NCBI RefSeq assembly: GCF_000975055.1
Contig: NZ_BBRB01000002.1
Location: 372,001-436,000, forward strand
DNA from: Demequina sediminicola
GTDB lineage: Bacteria > Actinomycetota > Actinomycetes > Actinomycetales > Demequinaceae
Length of the DNA: 64,000 bases
Direction: 5' to 3'
Each line of letters opens with the position of its first letter. The stretch's first letter is position 1. The translations under genes and the position numbers were made by a program. Below are positions 1 to 9,223 of the stretch, piece by piece. The notes under the pieces are model-generated. The model was not told the origin of the DNA, did not search any database, and saw only the letters and a list, made by a program, of their open reading frames with translations.

Positions 1-1
1 G

Positions 2-1450
2 CTCACGGTCATTGGTGTCCTTGTCATGATGATCTGGATCTCGCCACTTCTGGCTCTGATCGCGGTGGTATCGATCCCCCTCACCATCGTTATCGTGGCG
101 CAGGTCGCCAAGCGCTCCCAGGTGAAGTTCGTCGATCAGTGGAAGTACACCGGTGAACTCAACGGCACTATTGAGGAGACGTACAGCGGGCACGCACTCG
201 TCAAGGTGTTTGGGCGTCAAGCGAAGACCCAAGAAGAGTTCGACACCAAGAACGAGGAACTGTACAAGGCGAGCTTCGGTGCCCAGTTCATTTCCGGCAT
301 CATCATGCCTGCTGCGATGTTTGTGGGAAACCTGGTGTACGTCGCTGTCGCTGTCGTTGGCGGCATCATGGTCGCTGGGGGATCACTTCCCATCGGAGAC
401 GTCCAGGCCTTTATCCAGTATTCGCGACAGTTCCAGCAACCACTGAGCCAACTCGGTTCGATGTTCAACCTGCTGCAGTCGGGGGTGGCAAGTGCTGAGC
501 GCGTGTTCGAGTTCGTGGATGCTGACGATCAAAGTGAGGACCGTGAGCCAGCGGAAACTCCAGAGAAGTTCCGTGGGCGCCTGCAGTTCGAGGACGTGCG
601 GTTCGCCTACGACCAAGACAAGCCACTCATCACCGGCCTGTCGCTGACCGCGGAGCCAGGCAAGACGGTGGCGATCGTTGGGCCTACGGGCGCAGGCAAG
701 ACCACGCTCGTCAACCTGATCATGCGCTTCTACGAACTCGACGGAGGACGCATCACGCTGGACGGCACGGACATTGCACACATGACCCGCGATGACCTGC
801 GTTCGCGCACGGGAATGGTCCTGCAGGATGCGTGGCTCTTTGGCGGCACTATTCGCGAGAACATCGCATACGGACGCCCCGACGCCACCGAGGAAGAGAT
901 CCTTGACGCGGCTCGCGCTGCGTACGTCGACCGTTTTGTTCACTCTCTTCCCGACGGGTACGAGACGGTCATCGACGATGACGCCACGAACGTCTCAGTC
1001 GGTGAACGCCAGCTCATCACCATTGCGCGTGCGTTCGTTGCGCGTCCCAGTGTGCTGATCTTGGACGAGGCGACGAGTTCCGTTGACACCCGCACAGAAC
1101 TCCTCGTGCAGCACGCCATGGAGGACCTGCGTAAGGACCGCACGAGCTTCGTGATCGCTCACCGGTTGTCCACCATTCGTGACGCTGATCTCATCCTGGT
1201 GATGGAGCACGGTGACATTGTGGAGCAGGGCTCGCACGAGGAACTGATCGCTGCCAAGGGCGCGTATTCACGTTTGTACGAGGCGCAGTTCGCTGCCCCC
1301 ATCGACGACGTGGACGACCCCGCTCCAGCAACGGGGGAGTTGCCGACGATGACAGCCAATGCTCGCATGGCTGGAACTCCTGTGATGCCGGTGGACGGCA
1401 CTACAGAGGGTGACGACGCGCCGCCTGTAGAGGACCGCCCGCGCACCTAG
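2..1450 (+). CDS. ABC exporter, fused permease/ATPase (5' truncated)
   Basis: This is the C-terminal part of an ABC exporter half-transporter; the reading frame is open to the window edge, so the start lies outside. Visible are the last membrane helices of the exporter domain, then a nucleotide-binding domain with Walker [10 protein letters not shown] (nt 680-706), a non-canonical signature VSVGERQ (nt 992-1012) in place of LSGGQ, and Walker [10 protein letters not shown] followed by an H-loop IAHRLST. A Pro/Asp-rich tail follows. Such a signature is common in actinobacterial exporters that work as heterodimers, so a partner half-transporter is expected just upstream. The substrate (drug or lipid) cannot be told. 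It converges on the amidohydrolase gene. Confidence 0.93.
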   Translation, partial: LTVIGVLVMMIWISPLLALIAVVSIPLTIVIVAQVAKRSQVKFVDQWKYTGELNGTIEETYSGHALVKVFGRQAKTQEEFDTKNEELYKASFGAQFISGIIMPAAMFVGNLVYVAVAVVGGIMVAGGSLPIGDVQAFIQYSRQFQQPLSQLGSMFNLLQSGVASAERVFEFVDADDQSEDREPAETPEKFRGRLQFEDVRFAYDQDKPLITGLSLTAEPGKTVAIVGPTGAGKTTLVNLIMRFYELDGGRITLDGTDIAHMTRDDLRSRTGMVLQDAWLFGGTIRENIAYGRPDATEEEILDAARAAYVDRFVHSLPDGYETVIDDDATNVSVGERQLITIARAFVARPSVLILDEATSSVDTRTELLVQHAMEDLRKDRTSFVIAHRLSTIRDADLILVMEHGDIVEQGSHEELIAAKGAYSRLYEAQFAAPIDDVDDPAPATGELPTMTANARMAGTPVMPVDGTTEGDDAPPVEDRPRT

Positions 1451-1458
1451 GAGTCACT

Positions 1459-1476
1459 GCTCCGGACTGCTGGAGC
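1459..1476. terminator. weak hairpin between convergent genes
   Basis: A 5-bp GCTCC/GGAGC stem with an 8-nt loop sits between the stops of the convergent ABC exporter and amidohydrolase genes. There is no T-tract, so a terminator role is only suggested by position. Confidence 0.25.
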
Positions 1477-1487
1477 GCATCCGCTTC

Positions 1488-3101
1488 TTATGCCTGGTAG
1501 ACGGTGACGCCACGCTTGAATGTGCGCTCGACGCTGATGTCCTTGATGGCATCGGCGTCAACCTCGAGCGGGTTGGCGTCGAGGATGACGAGATCGCCTA
1601 GTTTCCCTACCTCGATGGAGCCGCGGTCATCTTCGCAGCGGTGTTCGTACGCCGCATTGATGGTCGCCGCCTGGAGAGCCTCGTACGCGGTCACGCGTTG
1701 AGCCTCGCCCACGACGACTCCTCCAGTCGAGATCCGCTTCACCGCGGTCCACATGAGTACAAGAGGATTGATGGGAGTGATGGGGTAGTCGGAATGGTTC
1801 GTTGGCTTGAGGCCCAGATCGATGGCCGAACGCATGGGCGAGATTCCGAAGGCGCGCTCTTCGCCAAAGTTGCGAATGTGGGTGTCGCCAAAAATGTACG
1901 TGTGGATGGTGAACATTGAGGGCTCGAAGCCCTCAGCGACGTAGTCATCTAACTGGTCTAGGCGCATCACTTGCGAGTGGATGGGTACGGTCCGTCCCGG
2001 AGGTGTTGCACCGTTGTCTTTCGCGGCACGATGCGCGGCGATGAGTTCGTCGACGGCCCCGTCGCCATTGCAGTGAGCAAAGACTTGGATCCCGTGGTTG
2101 TAGGCCAGCGTCACCAGGGCGTTGGCGTCGTCTTGGTTGATGACGGTCAAGCCATGCCAGTGTGTCTCACCACCGGGTCCGCCTGTGAGGTACTCCTCGG
2201 TGACGTGCGCAGTGCGGCCTTGGGGCGAACCGTCCAGAATCAGCTTCACGCCTTGAACGGTGTGGCCGTTGGATTCCTCGTTGTCAAAAAGACCTTCATC
2301 TATGGCGTCCTTGAGTTCGTTGAAGAGCACCAGCGAGCGCACGTCGACGGGGATCCCTGAGGTGTCGGCGAGGGTTCGGATGTTCTTCACCTGCTCGATG
2401 GAGGCCGCACCATCTTGAACGGTGGTGACTCCCCAGCGCGCGTACTCCTTCAGCATCTCGATCAGCGCGTCGTCGGTGGCTTCCAGGAGTCCGAGGACGA
2501 ATGGAATCCACGCGTTCTCCCACAGCACACCGTTGGGCTTGGTTGTTCCGGGATAGCGGACGATGGTGCCACCTTCGGGATCGTCGACTCCCTCGACGTA
2601 GCCGTGGCTCTCGAGTACGCGGGTGTTGACTACGCCACCGTGGCCTGACACGTGAACGATGTACACGGGGTGGTTCGGGAACTCGCGGTCGAGGAGGTCA
2701 GCGGTGACTTCTCCGTCATCGTCCATCTTATCGGGGTAGTAGCCCCACCCAAGGAGGAGTTCACCCTCAGGGGTCTGGTTCTTCTTGAGGTTGGCGTGCA
2801 ACGCCGCGATGAGGTCGTCCACGGTGCGAACGTTGCCCACTGGCGGCGTGTGTAGAGCAGCGTGCTTGATGTACGGCGCACCCATCGAAACGTGGCTGTG
2901 CGGGTCCACGAACCCGGGCACCACCGTTGCGCCAGCGAGTTCGACCACCTCAGTGTCGGACGCCGCGAGTGCACGGATTTCTTCATCAGTTCCGACGGCG
3001 CTGATCCTGCCATCCGTGACAGCCACGGCTTGCGCGGTGGTGGCGTCGGAATCGACCGTCACGACCGTGCCGCCGACGAGGACGAGTTCGGGTGTAGACA
3101 T
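1488..3101 (-). CDS. amidohydrolase family 3 (YtcJ-like), copy 1
   Basis: Metal-dependent amidohydrolase of the amidohydrolase-3/YtcJ type, 537 residues, a normal full length. The N-terminal beta-sandwich leads into the metal-binding motif PHSH (His68, His70); later come an AHCNGDG segment, a second metal-region NHSDYP and a C-terminal sandwich strand ending in the GxLGDLVILDANPL motif. Family members hydrolyse exocyclic C-N bonds; the substrate is not predictable from sequence. The next gene upstream on the same strand is a close paralogue with the same first 17 residues and an almost identical leader, so the two arose by tandem duplication. The leader contains AAAGG a few bases before ATG. 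The MFS gene beyond may import or export the substrate or product (inference). Confidence 0.9.
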   Translation of the reverse strand: MSTPELVLVGGTVVTVDSDATTAQAVAVTDGRISAVGTDEEIRALAASDTEVVELAGATVVPGFVDPHSHVSMGAPYIKHAALHTPPVGNVRTVDDLIAALHANLKKNQTPEGELLLGWGYYPDKMDDDGEVTADLLDREFPNHPVYIVHVSGHGGVVNTRVLESHGYVEGVDDPEGGTIVRYPGTTKPNGVLWENAWIPFVLGLLEATDDALIEMLKEYARWGVTTVQDGAASIEQVKNIRTLADTSGIPVDVRSLVLFNELKDAIDEGLFDNEESNGHTVQGVKLILDGSPQGRTAHVTEEYLTGGPGGETHWHGLTVINQDDANALVTLAYNHGIQVFAHCNGDGAVDELIAAHRAAKDNGATPPGRTVPIHSQVMRLDQLDDYVAEGFEPSMFTIHTYIFGDTHIRNFGEERAFGISPMRSAIDLGLKPTNHSDYPITPINPLVLMWTAVKRISTGGVVVGEAQRVTAYEALQAATINAAYEHRCEDDRGSIEVGKLGDLVILDANPLEVDADAIKDISVERTFKRGVTVYQA

Positions 3102-3165
3102 TGCGTACCTTTCCGTGAAGAAACTGCGGCTCCTGGGTTGCTGACTCGGGGCCTGTGGTAGTGCT

Positions 3166-4776
3166 CTATGCCGTGTAAATGGTGGTGCCGTCCTTGATGG
3201 TGCGCAGGACGGAGATGCTCTGGATCGCGGCGGTCTCGACAGTCAACGGGTTAGCGTCGAGCACCGCAAAGTCGGCGCGCTTGCCGACCTCGATCGAGCC
3301 GCGCGAGTCTTCTTCGTGGTACTCGTAGGCCGCGTTGATCGTCAGTGCACGCAGAGCTTCAAGCGGTGTCACCCGCTCATCTGCACCAATGACGACGCCG
3401 CCGGTCGAACGTCGCTCCACGGCAGTCCATATCAACTGCAGCGGGTTCAGGGGCGTGACGGGGAAGTCCGAGTGGTTCGTCGGATGTAGCCCTTTGTCGA
3501 TCGCGGAACGCATCGGGGAGATGCCAAAGGCTCGCTTCTCGCCAAAGTTCTTGACGTGTGTGTCACCGAAGAGCCATGTGTGGATGGTGAACATCGACGG
3601 CTCAAAGCCCTCGGCGACGTATTCATCGAGCTGCTCTTGCTTCATCACCTGCGAGTGAATCGGGATGGTGCGTCCGGGAGGGGTAGCGCCCGCAGCCTTC
3701 GCGGCACGGTGCGCCTCAAGAAGCTGAGTGATGGCAGCGTCACCGTTGCAGTGGGCGTAGACCTGCACGCTATTGCGGTATGCGAGTTCGACGACCTTAT
3801 TGGTCTCCTCCTGGTCGACAACAGCGATGCCGTGCCAGTGAGTCTCCCCAGAAGGACCTCCCGTGAGGTACTCCTCGCTGACGTTGGCAGTGCGTCCCTG
3901 AGGCGAACCATCGAGGATCAACTTGGTGCCCTGAACCGTGTGTCCTGAGACTTCGGTGCCGATGATGCCATCGTCAATTGCAGTCTGAAGGTCGGGGAAG
4001 AAGACCAACGTCTTCACGTCGATGGGCAACGGATTGGCTTCAGCGCTCTCGCGCACAGCCTTCACCGCCTTCCAGTCAGCAGCGCCGTCTTGAGCGGCCA
4101 CATAGCCCCAGCGAGCGTACTCATCCATCATTGCCCGCAACTCAGCTTCACCAAATGGCGGAAGCGAGAACATCAGCGGGAAGAATGCCTGTTCCCAGAC
4201 CTCACCCGTCGGCTTCTGAGTGCCGGGAATGCGGATAATCGTTCCGCCATCGGGGTCCTCAGTCGTGTCGTCGTAACCCAGGTCCTTGAGAACCAGGCCA
4301 TTGGCGACGCCACCGTGGTTCGAGATGTGAACCAGAGCAACGCGGTACTCCGAGAACTCTGAGTCGATGATCTCTGCAGTGATTCCACCGCCATCGTCCA
4401 TCTCATCGGGGTAGTAGCCCCATCCAAGGATCCACTCGCCAGGTTGCGTGTTGTTGCGTTCCTTCGCTTCGCGGAGCTTGCGCATGATGTCATCAACCGT
4501 GCGCGTATCGCCCACCGGTGGGGTGTGTAGTGCCGCGTGCTTGATGTACGGGGCGCCGGCAGTCACGTGGCTGTGCGGGTCGATGAAGCCCGGTGTGACG
4601 GTCTTGCCGTCAAGGTCGAGAACGTCAGTGTCGGGGCCTGCGAGGGCCCGGATCTCTTCATTGGTGCCAACGGCGCTGATCTTGCCGTCAGTCACTGCCA
4701 CGGCCTGAGCCGTGCTGCCAGCGGCATCGACCGTCACGACCGTGCCGCCGACGAGGACAAGTTCGGGTGTAGACAT
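3166..4776 (-). CDS. amidohydrolase family 3 (YtcJ-like), copy 2
   Basis: Second amidohydrolase-3 protein, 536 residues. It has the same architecture as its neighbour: PHSH at 68-70, a YAHCNGDA segment, THSDFP-like metal region and the C-terminal ADFAVLDANPL strand. The open frame extends 36 codons further upstream, but the ATG at 4776 is chosen because it starts the MSTPELVLVGG sequence shared with copy 1 and follows the same leader (AAGG-TACGCA-ATG); the extension also runs into the preceding MFS gene. Identity between the copies is high at both ends and lower in the middle, suggesting different substrate specificity. Only 28 bases separate it from the MFS gene upstream, so MFS, copy 2 and copy 1 probably form one operon. 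Confidence 0.9.
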   Translation of the reverse strand: MSTPELVLVGGTVVTVDAAGSTAQAVAVTDGKISAVGTNEEIRALAGPDTDVLDLDGKTVTPGFIDPHSHVTAGAPYIKHAALHTPPVGDTRTVDDIMRKLREAKERNNTQPGEWILGWGYYPDEMDDGGGITAEIIDSEFSEYRVALVHISNHGGVANGLVLKDLGYDDTTEDPDGGTIIRIPGTQKPTGEVWEQAFFPLMFSLPPFGEAELRAMMDEYARWGYVAAQDGAADWKAVKAVRESAEANPLPIDVKTLVFFPDLQTAIDDGIIGTEVSGHTVQGTKLILDGSPQGRTANVSEEYLTGGPSGETHWHGIAVVDQEETNKVVELAYRNSVQVYAHCNGDAAITQLLEAHRAAKAAGATPPGRTIPIHSQVMKQEQLDEYVAEGFEPSMFTIHTWLFGDTHVKNFGEKRAFGISPMRSAIDKGLHPTNHSDFPVTPLNPLQLIWTAVERRSTGGVVIGADERVTPLEALRALTINAAYEYHEEDSRGSIEVGKRADFAVLDANPLTVETAAIQSISVLRTIKDGTTIYTA

Positions 4777-4804
4777 TGCGTACCTTTCTGTGAAGAAACT
4801 GCGG

Positions 4805-6490
4805 CTACTTGGTCGAGGGCGTATCCGGCCCTGCGTCTCGAGAGTCGCTGGCGCCGTCGGAACCAGCGGATTCAACTGGAGCATCTGCTCCGGAGGACTC
4901 GACCAGCGCGACGGGAATGCCTTCAGCGGTCAGAGGGCCTGCGGGCAACGTGCCCGCCTTCTTCATGCGGTCTGCCTTGGCGAAGAACAACGTGGAGATG
5001 ATCGCGAAGAAGACCAAGATCCCAGCGAAAATCAGCATGGTGCCGTCAAAGGCATCGGTGAAGATCTCGGAGGCCTTGCCAATAACGGTCTCGACCTCAC
5101 CCGAGTCGTACTCGGACATGTCTCCACCCGAGATGTATTGGGTAATCATTCCGGTGTAGACACCCTGCTGCTCAGGCTGCACGTTGGCGTCGGAGAAAGC
5201 TTCAGCGATTCCGCGACCGTACTGGCCGAACACGAACGTGGTCGACAGCGCAGTACCCAGGGCGAAACTGAGTTGGCCGATGGCCGTCTTCGACGATGCC
5301 ATCGCACCAGTCAAGGAGGCCGGGGGCTTGCCCACAAAGTACTGACCCATGGTGGTCTCATTGAGCATCCGGGCAAAGCCACCGATGATGATGAGGACCA
5401 TGAAGAAGAGGTATGGCGACGTTTCCTTGGTGAGGCCGAAGATCAGCAGCGTGCTGATGAGCAACACGTGACCGATGATGAGGACTCGCGACGGACGCAT
5501 TCCCTTGGCCAGGATGCGGCCGGCGACGGTAGCACCAGCAACCATGGCAAGGCTCATAGGCATCAGACCCAGCGACACCTGGAGGCCGTCGTACAACAGC
5601 ACGTACTGCCAGAACATCGACAGCATGATGGTGATGACTGCCTGCCACATGTTGAACGAGAAGCCGGTGGCAACCGAACCTGCGAGCTCGGGGTCGCGGA
5701 ACAGTTTGACGGGGAACGCGGGGAACTCAATGCGAGCCTCCCACCAGATGAAGAACGCCATGGCGATGAGGCCGATAGCAACGGGGACGTACATCTCGGG
5801 TGCGGTCCAGCCATACGTTGCGGCGTTGGAGAGGCCGTAGATGATGCCGATCATCGCGATGGCGATCGCGGCCAATCCGACGTAGTCGAACGGCCCGTTG
5901 GAATCCGCCTTAGCTTCCGGTAGGCCCTTCATACACATGAGGAACGCGACGATTGCCACGAACGGCATCAGGAGATAGCCCAGGCGCCAGTCGATTCCGG
6001 CGAGCACGCCCACCACAAGACCGAGGATCAGCGCTGCCGCGGTTTGGCCGGCGAGCCAGAAGGCGACTGCCTTGGGCAAGTTGTCTGGCATCACCGCTCT
6101 CAGTAGAGCGAAGGAGAGTCCGAATGCTGCTGCGATGCCGATACCCGTGATACCGCGCCCCAGCATGAAGATGAAGGTGGTGGGCGCGATGGCCGTGACG
6201 ATTCCACCGATCATGGCGATCACCAGACCACTGAGCATGACTTTGCGTCGGCCTAGACGGTCGCCCAGAGCACCGGTCGTAAGAATGAATGCCGCAAGTG
6301 CGAGCGTTCCGATGGATGCTGCAAAGGCGCGTTGCGCGCCGTCCATGTCGAGTTCAATTCCGGCGTCGACCACTGCGATGCTGTTCGCGGTGGGGTCGAC
6401 CACCTGCAAACAAGAAGCCGCTGTCAGCGCGACGAGGGCCGCCGTGGTTCCTTTTTGTTTGGCCGTAATGGCCCCTGCCTGGGATGCCAT
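4805..6490 (-). CDS. MFS transporter, DHA2-like (14 TM)
   Basis: Major facilitator protein of 561 residues with about 14 hydrophobic segments, matching the drug:H+ antiporter-2 layout. Motif A GDRLGRRKVMLSG occurs after the second helix, and a long polar loop (FGQYGRGIAEAFSD through GEVETVIGKA) separates the last two helices, as in other DHA2 members. The C-terminus is a soluble Ser/Asp-rich tail. It probably moves a small organic compound out of the cell by proton exchange. It is the first gene of the putative three-gene unit with the two amidohydrolases; linked substrate handling is inference. A second, distantly related DHA2-type transporter lies at 7552-9147. Confidence 0.88.
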   Translation of the reverse strand: MASQAGAITAKQKGTTAALVALTAASCLQVVDPTANSIAVVDAGIELDMDGAQRAFAASIGTLALAAFILTTGALGDRLGRRKVMLSGLVIAMIGGIVTAIAPTTFIFMLGRGITGIGIAAAFGLSFALLRAVMPDNLPKAVAFWLAGQTAAALILGLVVGVLAGIDWRLGYLLMPFVAIVAFLMCMKGLPEAKADSNGPFDYVGLAAIAIAMIGIIYGLSNAATYGWTAPEMYVPVAIGLIAMAFFIWWEARIEFPAFPVKLFRDPELAGSVATGFSFNMWQAVITIMLSMFWQYVLLYDGLQVSLGLMPMSLAMVAGATVAGRILAKGMRPSRVLIIGHVLLISTLLIFGLTKETSPYLFFMVLIIIGGFARMLNETTMGQYFVGKPPASLTGAMASSKTAIGQLSFALGTALSTTFVFGQYGRGIAEAFSDANVQPEQQGVYTGMITQYISGGDMSEYDSGEVETVIGKASEIFTDAFDGTMLIFAGILVFFAIISTLFFAKADRMKKAGTLPAGPLTAEGIPVALVESSGADAPVESAGSDGASDSRDAGPDTPSTK

Positions 6491-6600
6491 GCGTCTCTCC
6501 TGGAATCGGGGGGGGTACTGATGTTTGTCACGCTACCAGCGGCGTTCTTGACGCGCGCGGGCAACGGTGAGTCACGCATCGGCGCATTGTTGTGCGCCTG

Positions 6601-6678
6601 CCCGGGTGGTGGTGACGCGCATTGGCTAGCGAGCCGATGCCCGGGTGGTGGTGACGCGCATTGGCTAGCGAGCCGATG
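6601..6678. repeat. perfect 2 x 39-bp tandem repeat with internal hairpins
   Basis: Two identical 39-base units (6601-6639 and 6640-6678). Each carries a stem-loop with arms gcattggct/agccgatgc (one wobble pair) and a 4-nt loop (6619-6640, 6658-6679). The repeat lies between the stop of the TRIC-family gene and the MFS start, so it could act as a double terminator for the former. No T-tract is seen. Confidence 0.85.
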
Positions 6679-6694
6679 CGGTGTGGAACGTGCG

Positions 6695-7408
6695 TTAGGC
6701 GTTGCGGTTGCGCGGGTTGCGTTCAGCACGGCGGAGCTTTCTGCGGTCTTCGTCCCGACGGCGGCGAAGTTCATAGGCGCGGCGGCGCGGCTGGGGAATC
6801 GTGAGGTTGAGGATTGGCCCTGTCAGACGCAGACCGAGCGTGACGAGCACGGCCATGATCGTCACCCAAGGGTCATCGATGACGGAGTACAGCGCCGTGT
6901 AGGTGACGGCGCCGCCAAAGCCGGCGATGGCGTTGGGAGGGCCAACGTGGACGATGGAGGATGGCTTGCCTTGCAAGATGTCCGCGAGGACCACTCCTCC
7001 GATGGAGGCGCACGCGCCGATGAGCGCTGAGGGCAGTAGACCGAGCCCCGCGATCAGTGCGGCGTTGGCGCCTACGCATGCAAACAGTCCGATGGCGAGG
7101 GTGTCGAGGGACCACAGCAACCGTTGGATGCGTGCCACGTAGTACAGCGCGACCGCACCAATGAGTGTCGCGACCATGGCGGCGATGAGGTAGCGCGCAT
7201 CCCGGAACGCCGCGGGGGGTAGGTTGCCGAGCAAGATGTCGCGGACGAGCCCGCCGCCAAAGCCGAGTACGGCCGCGAGAGTGAACATGCCGACGACATC
7301 GACCTTGGGGTCTTCTCCTGCGCGCACGGTACCCACCAGGGCGCCCACGAACACCGCTGCGAGATTGATCGCGAGCGGAATGTCGAGGACGACGGGGAGC
7401 TCTGTCAC
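6695..7408 (-). CDS. TRIC/UPF0126-family membrane protein
   Basis: Predicted trimeric intracellular cation channel family protein, 237 residues, with seven hydrophobic segments. Characteristic family features are the GALVGTVRAGEDPKVDVVG stretch after the first helix and the GGGLVRDILLGNLPP motif, with a second related repeat GGVVLADILQGKPS, as expected for the internal duplication of the family. The C-terminal 40 residues are Arg-rich and cytosolic. Bacterial TRIC homologues conduct monovalent cations; function here is inferred only from the family. It is divergent from the MFS gene at 7552. Confidence 0.88.
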   Translation of the reverse strand: MTELPVVLDIPLAINLAAVFVGALVGTVRAGEDPKVDVVGMFTLAAVLGFGGGLVRDILLGNLPPAAFRDARYLIAAMVATLIGAVALYYVARIQRLLWSLDTLAIGLFACVGANAALIAGLGLLPSALIGACASIGGVVLADILQGKPSSIVHVGPPNAIAGFGGAVTYTALYSVIDDPWVTIMAVLVTLGLRLTGPILNLTIPQPRRRAYELRRRRDEDRRKLRRAERNPRNRNA

Positions 7409-7551
7409 ACGGCCAGCCTAGGGCTAAGCCTCACCACACGGCGGGGGAGCGACGCTTCAGCGTTGAGCGTGTCTGTCGCTCACCAGAGATTGTCCGCGCC
7501 AGCCGTGTAGCGTCAGACCTATCGCGCACAATGCGGATGCATGGAGGGACT

Positions 7552-9147
7552 ATGAGTCAAACGAGCAGTGTGCCATCGGGTACTGCGGCAGCGCCATCGA
7601 AGTTCACTGCTCGACAGTGGCTCTTACTGCTGGGGTGCGGCATGGGCTTCGCCATCACTGGTGCGGACCCTGCGGTGTTTTCAGCAAACATCTCTCTCAT
7701 TCGTGCGGACCTGGGGCTCGATAGTTCCCAAACGGCCTTCATCGCGTCGCTGGCGACGTTGATGTTGGCTGCGGTCATTCTGGGTGCGGGGGTGCTTGGA
7801 GATATTCGCGGCAAGAAGCAAATGTTCATCGTCGGTGCACTCATCACTGTGGTGGGTGAAGTTGCCGTGGCGCTTTCCCCCAACTTTGCGGCCTTAGTGG
7901 GCGCACGCATGGTCGTCGGGGTGGGGTTCGCGTTCCTGCTTGGCCTGTCACTGACCATCGTCAATGCGTCGTTTACTGCTGAACAGCGGCCCCGTGCGAT
8001 TGGCATGTATCTGGCGCTCGCTTTCGCGTGTACGGCACCCATGCCCGCCATCGCGAGTCTCATTGCGGCGAACGTGGGGTGGCGCGCAGGCTTCTTGGTC
8101 TTTGCGGTGGTGGCGTTGATCTCTGGGGCAATTGCTTGGAAGTTCATTGATCCCATTCCCGTGGCCAAGGGGCGTCGCTTCGATGTGCCCGGGATTGCGC
8201 TCGCGGCGGTCGCCTTGGTCGGCCTCGTTCTGGGTATCTCGCGCCTGCAGGAGGGCGTGAACTCGTACTCATTGATTCCGCTCGGCATTGGCCTTGCTGC
8301 TGGCGTGGGTTTCGTCATGGTGGAGAGGCGTGTGGAGCAGCCCGCTCTGGATCTACGGCTGTTTAGTCGGGGTCCGTTCAATGCGGGTGTGGCCGGCGGT
8401 GCAACGTTCAACTTCATGACGGGTGGTTTCACGCTTCTGGTGTCGTACTACCTCGTGGTTGTTCAAGATGCTTCGACGGCCGTGCTGGGGATCATAATGA
8501 TCCCGGCTGCGCTCATTCAGGCGTTCGCAGCAGGCTGGGCTGGACGGCTCATCACGCGGTTCGGGAGCCGCACGAGTCTCCTGTTCGGGCTGACGGTGTG
8601 CACCGTGACGTGCGTGTTGTTTGCCACGCTGGGTGTGAACTCGTCTATGGCATTGGTCGTGGTGGCATTCATCATGCTGTCGCTGTCGAATGCTTTCACG
8701 CAGACTCCCGAATCCAACCTCATGATGTCGTTTGCACCTCGGGAACTAGGTGGTTCGATCGCCGGTGTGAAGTCGGGAATCGGCCAGACGTTCTACTCGC
8801 TGGGCCCGGTGGTCTTCTCAGTGATCGCGTCGATGTTCTTGCAGGCGTTCGGTGCAGAAAAGATGGCGGCAGCTGGTGTTGATTCAGATGAGGTCCGTGG
8901 TGCATTTGATGCAGCTGATGGCACCGCGCAGTCCGGAAGTACGGGCGGTAGCCAGATCCTCGATCCGGACCAGGCCGCCGAGGTGACGGAGGCCATTCGG
9001 GAACCCTTTGCCCAGGCGCTGCAGGCGACCAGCCTCACCGTCGCCATCGTTCCTATTGTTGCGATCCTGCTGGTGATGCGCTTGCTCCCCAAGGAGTCAA
9101 AGGAGTCCAAGCCGGCCGCTGGCGCCGGCACTTCTGAGAAGGACTGA
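7552..9147 (+). CDS. MFS transporter, DHA2-like
   Basis: Second drug:H+ antiporter-2-like transporter, 531 residues and about 14 membrane segments. The ATG at 7552 is preferred over the one at 7531 because GGAGGG lies six bases before it. Motif A-like GDIRGKKQMF follows the second helix, and a polar loop rich in Asp/Ser (VDSDEVRGAFDAAD and following) precedes the last helix. The terminal tail is Lys/Ser-rich. It stands alone, ending at a strong hairpin shared with the convergent sugar ABC operon. Substrate unknown. Confidence 0.88.
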   Translation: MSQTSSVPSGTAAAPSKFTARQWLLLLGCGMGFAITGADPAVFSANISLIRADLGLDSSQTAFIASLATLMLAAVILGAGVLGDIRGKKQMFIVGALITVVGEVAVALSPNFAALVGARMVVGVGFAFLLGLSLTIVNASFTAEQRPRAIGMYLALAFACTAPMPAIASLIAANVGWRAGFLVFAVVALISGAIAWKFIDPIPVAKGRRFDVPGIALAAVALVGLVLGISRLQEGVNSYSLIPLGIGLAAGVGFVMVERRVEQPALDLRLFSRGPFNAGVAGGATFNFMTGGFTLLVSYYLVVVQDASTAVLGIIMIPAALIQAFAAGWAGRLITRFGSRTSLLFGLTVCTVTCVLFATLGVNSSMALVVVAFIMLSLSNAFTQTPESNLMMSFAPRELGGSIAGVKSGIGQTFYSLGPVVFSVIASMFLQAFGAEKMAAAGVDSDEVRGAFDAADGTAQSGSTGGSQILDPDQAAEVTEAIREPFAQALQATSLTVAIVPIVAILLVMRLLPKESKESKPAAGAGTSEKD

Positions 9148-9165
9148 CTCGGCCTCACACCACAA

Positions 9166-9200
9166 AGGCCACCTGGACGCGTGCTGCGTCCCGGTGGCCT
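9166..9200. terminator. bidirectional hairpin terminator
   Basis: Stem aggccacc/ggtggcct (9166-9173 with 9193-9200) continues, after one mismatch, into ggacgc/gcgtcc with a 5-nt loop. It lies between convergent genes, with a short A-run on the left side that would be U-rich for leftward transcripts. Confidence 0.75.
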
Positions 9201-9223
9201 CGGTGGTGTTGCACACACAACGC

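Noticed and set aside
4712..5923. A 403-codon plus-strand frame.
   Set aside because: Antisense to the MFS gene, Asp/Glu/His-rich without any domain.
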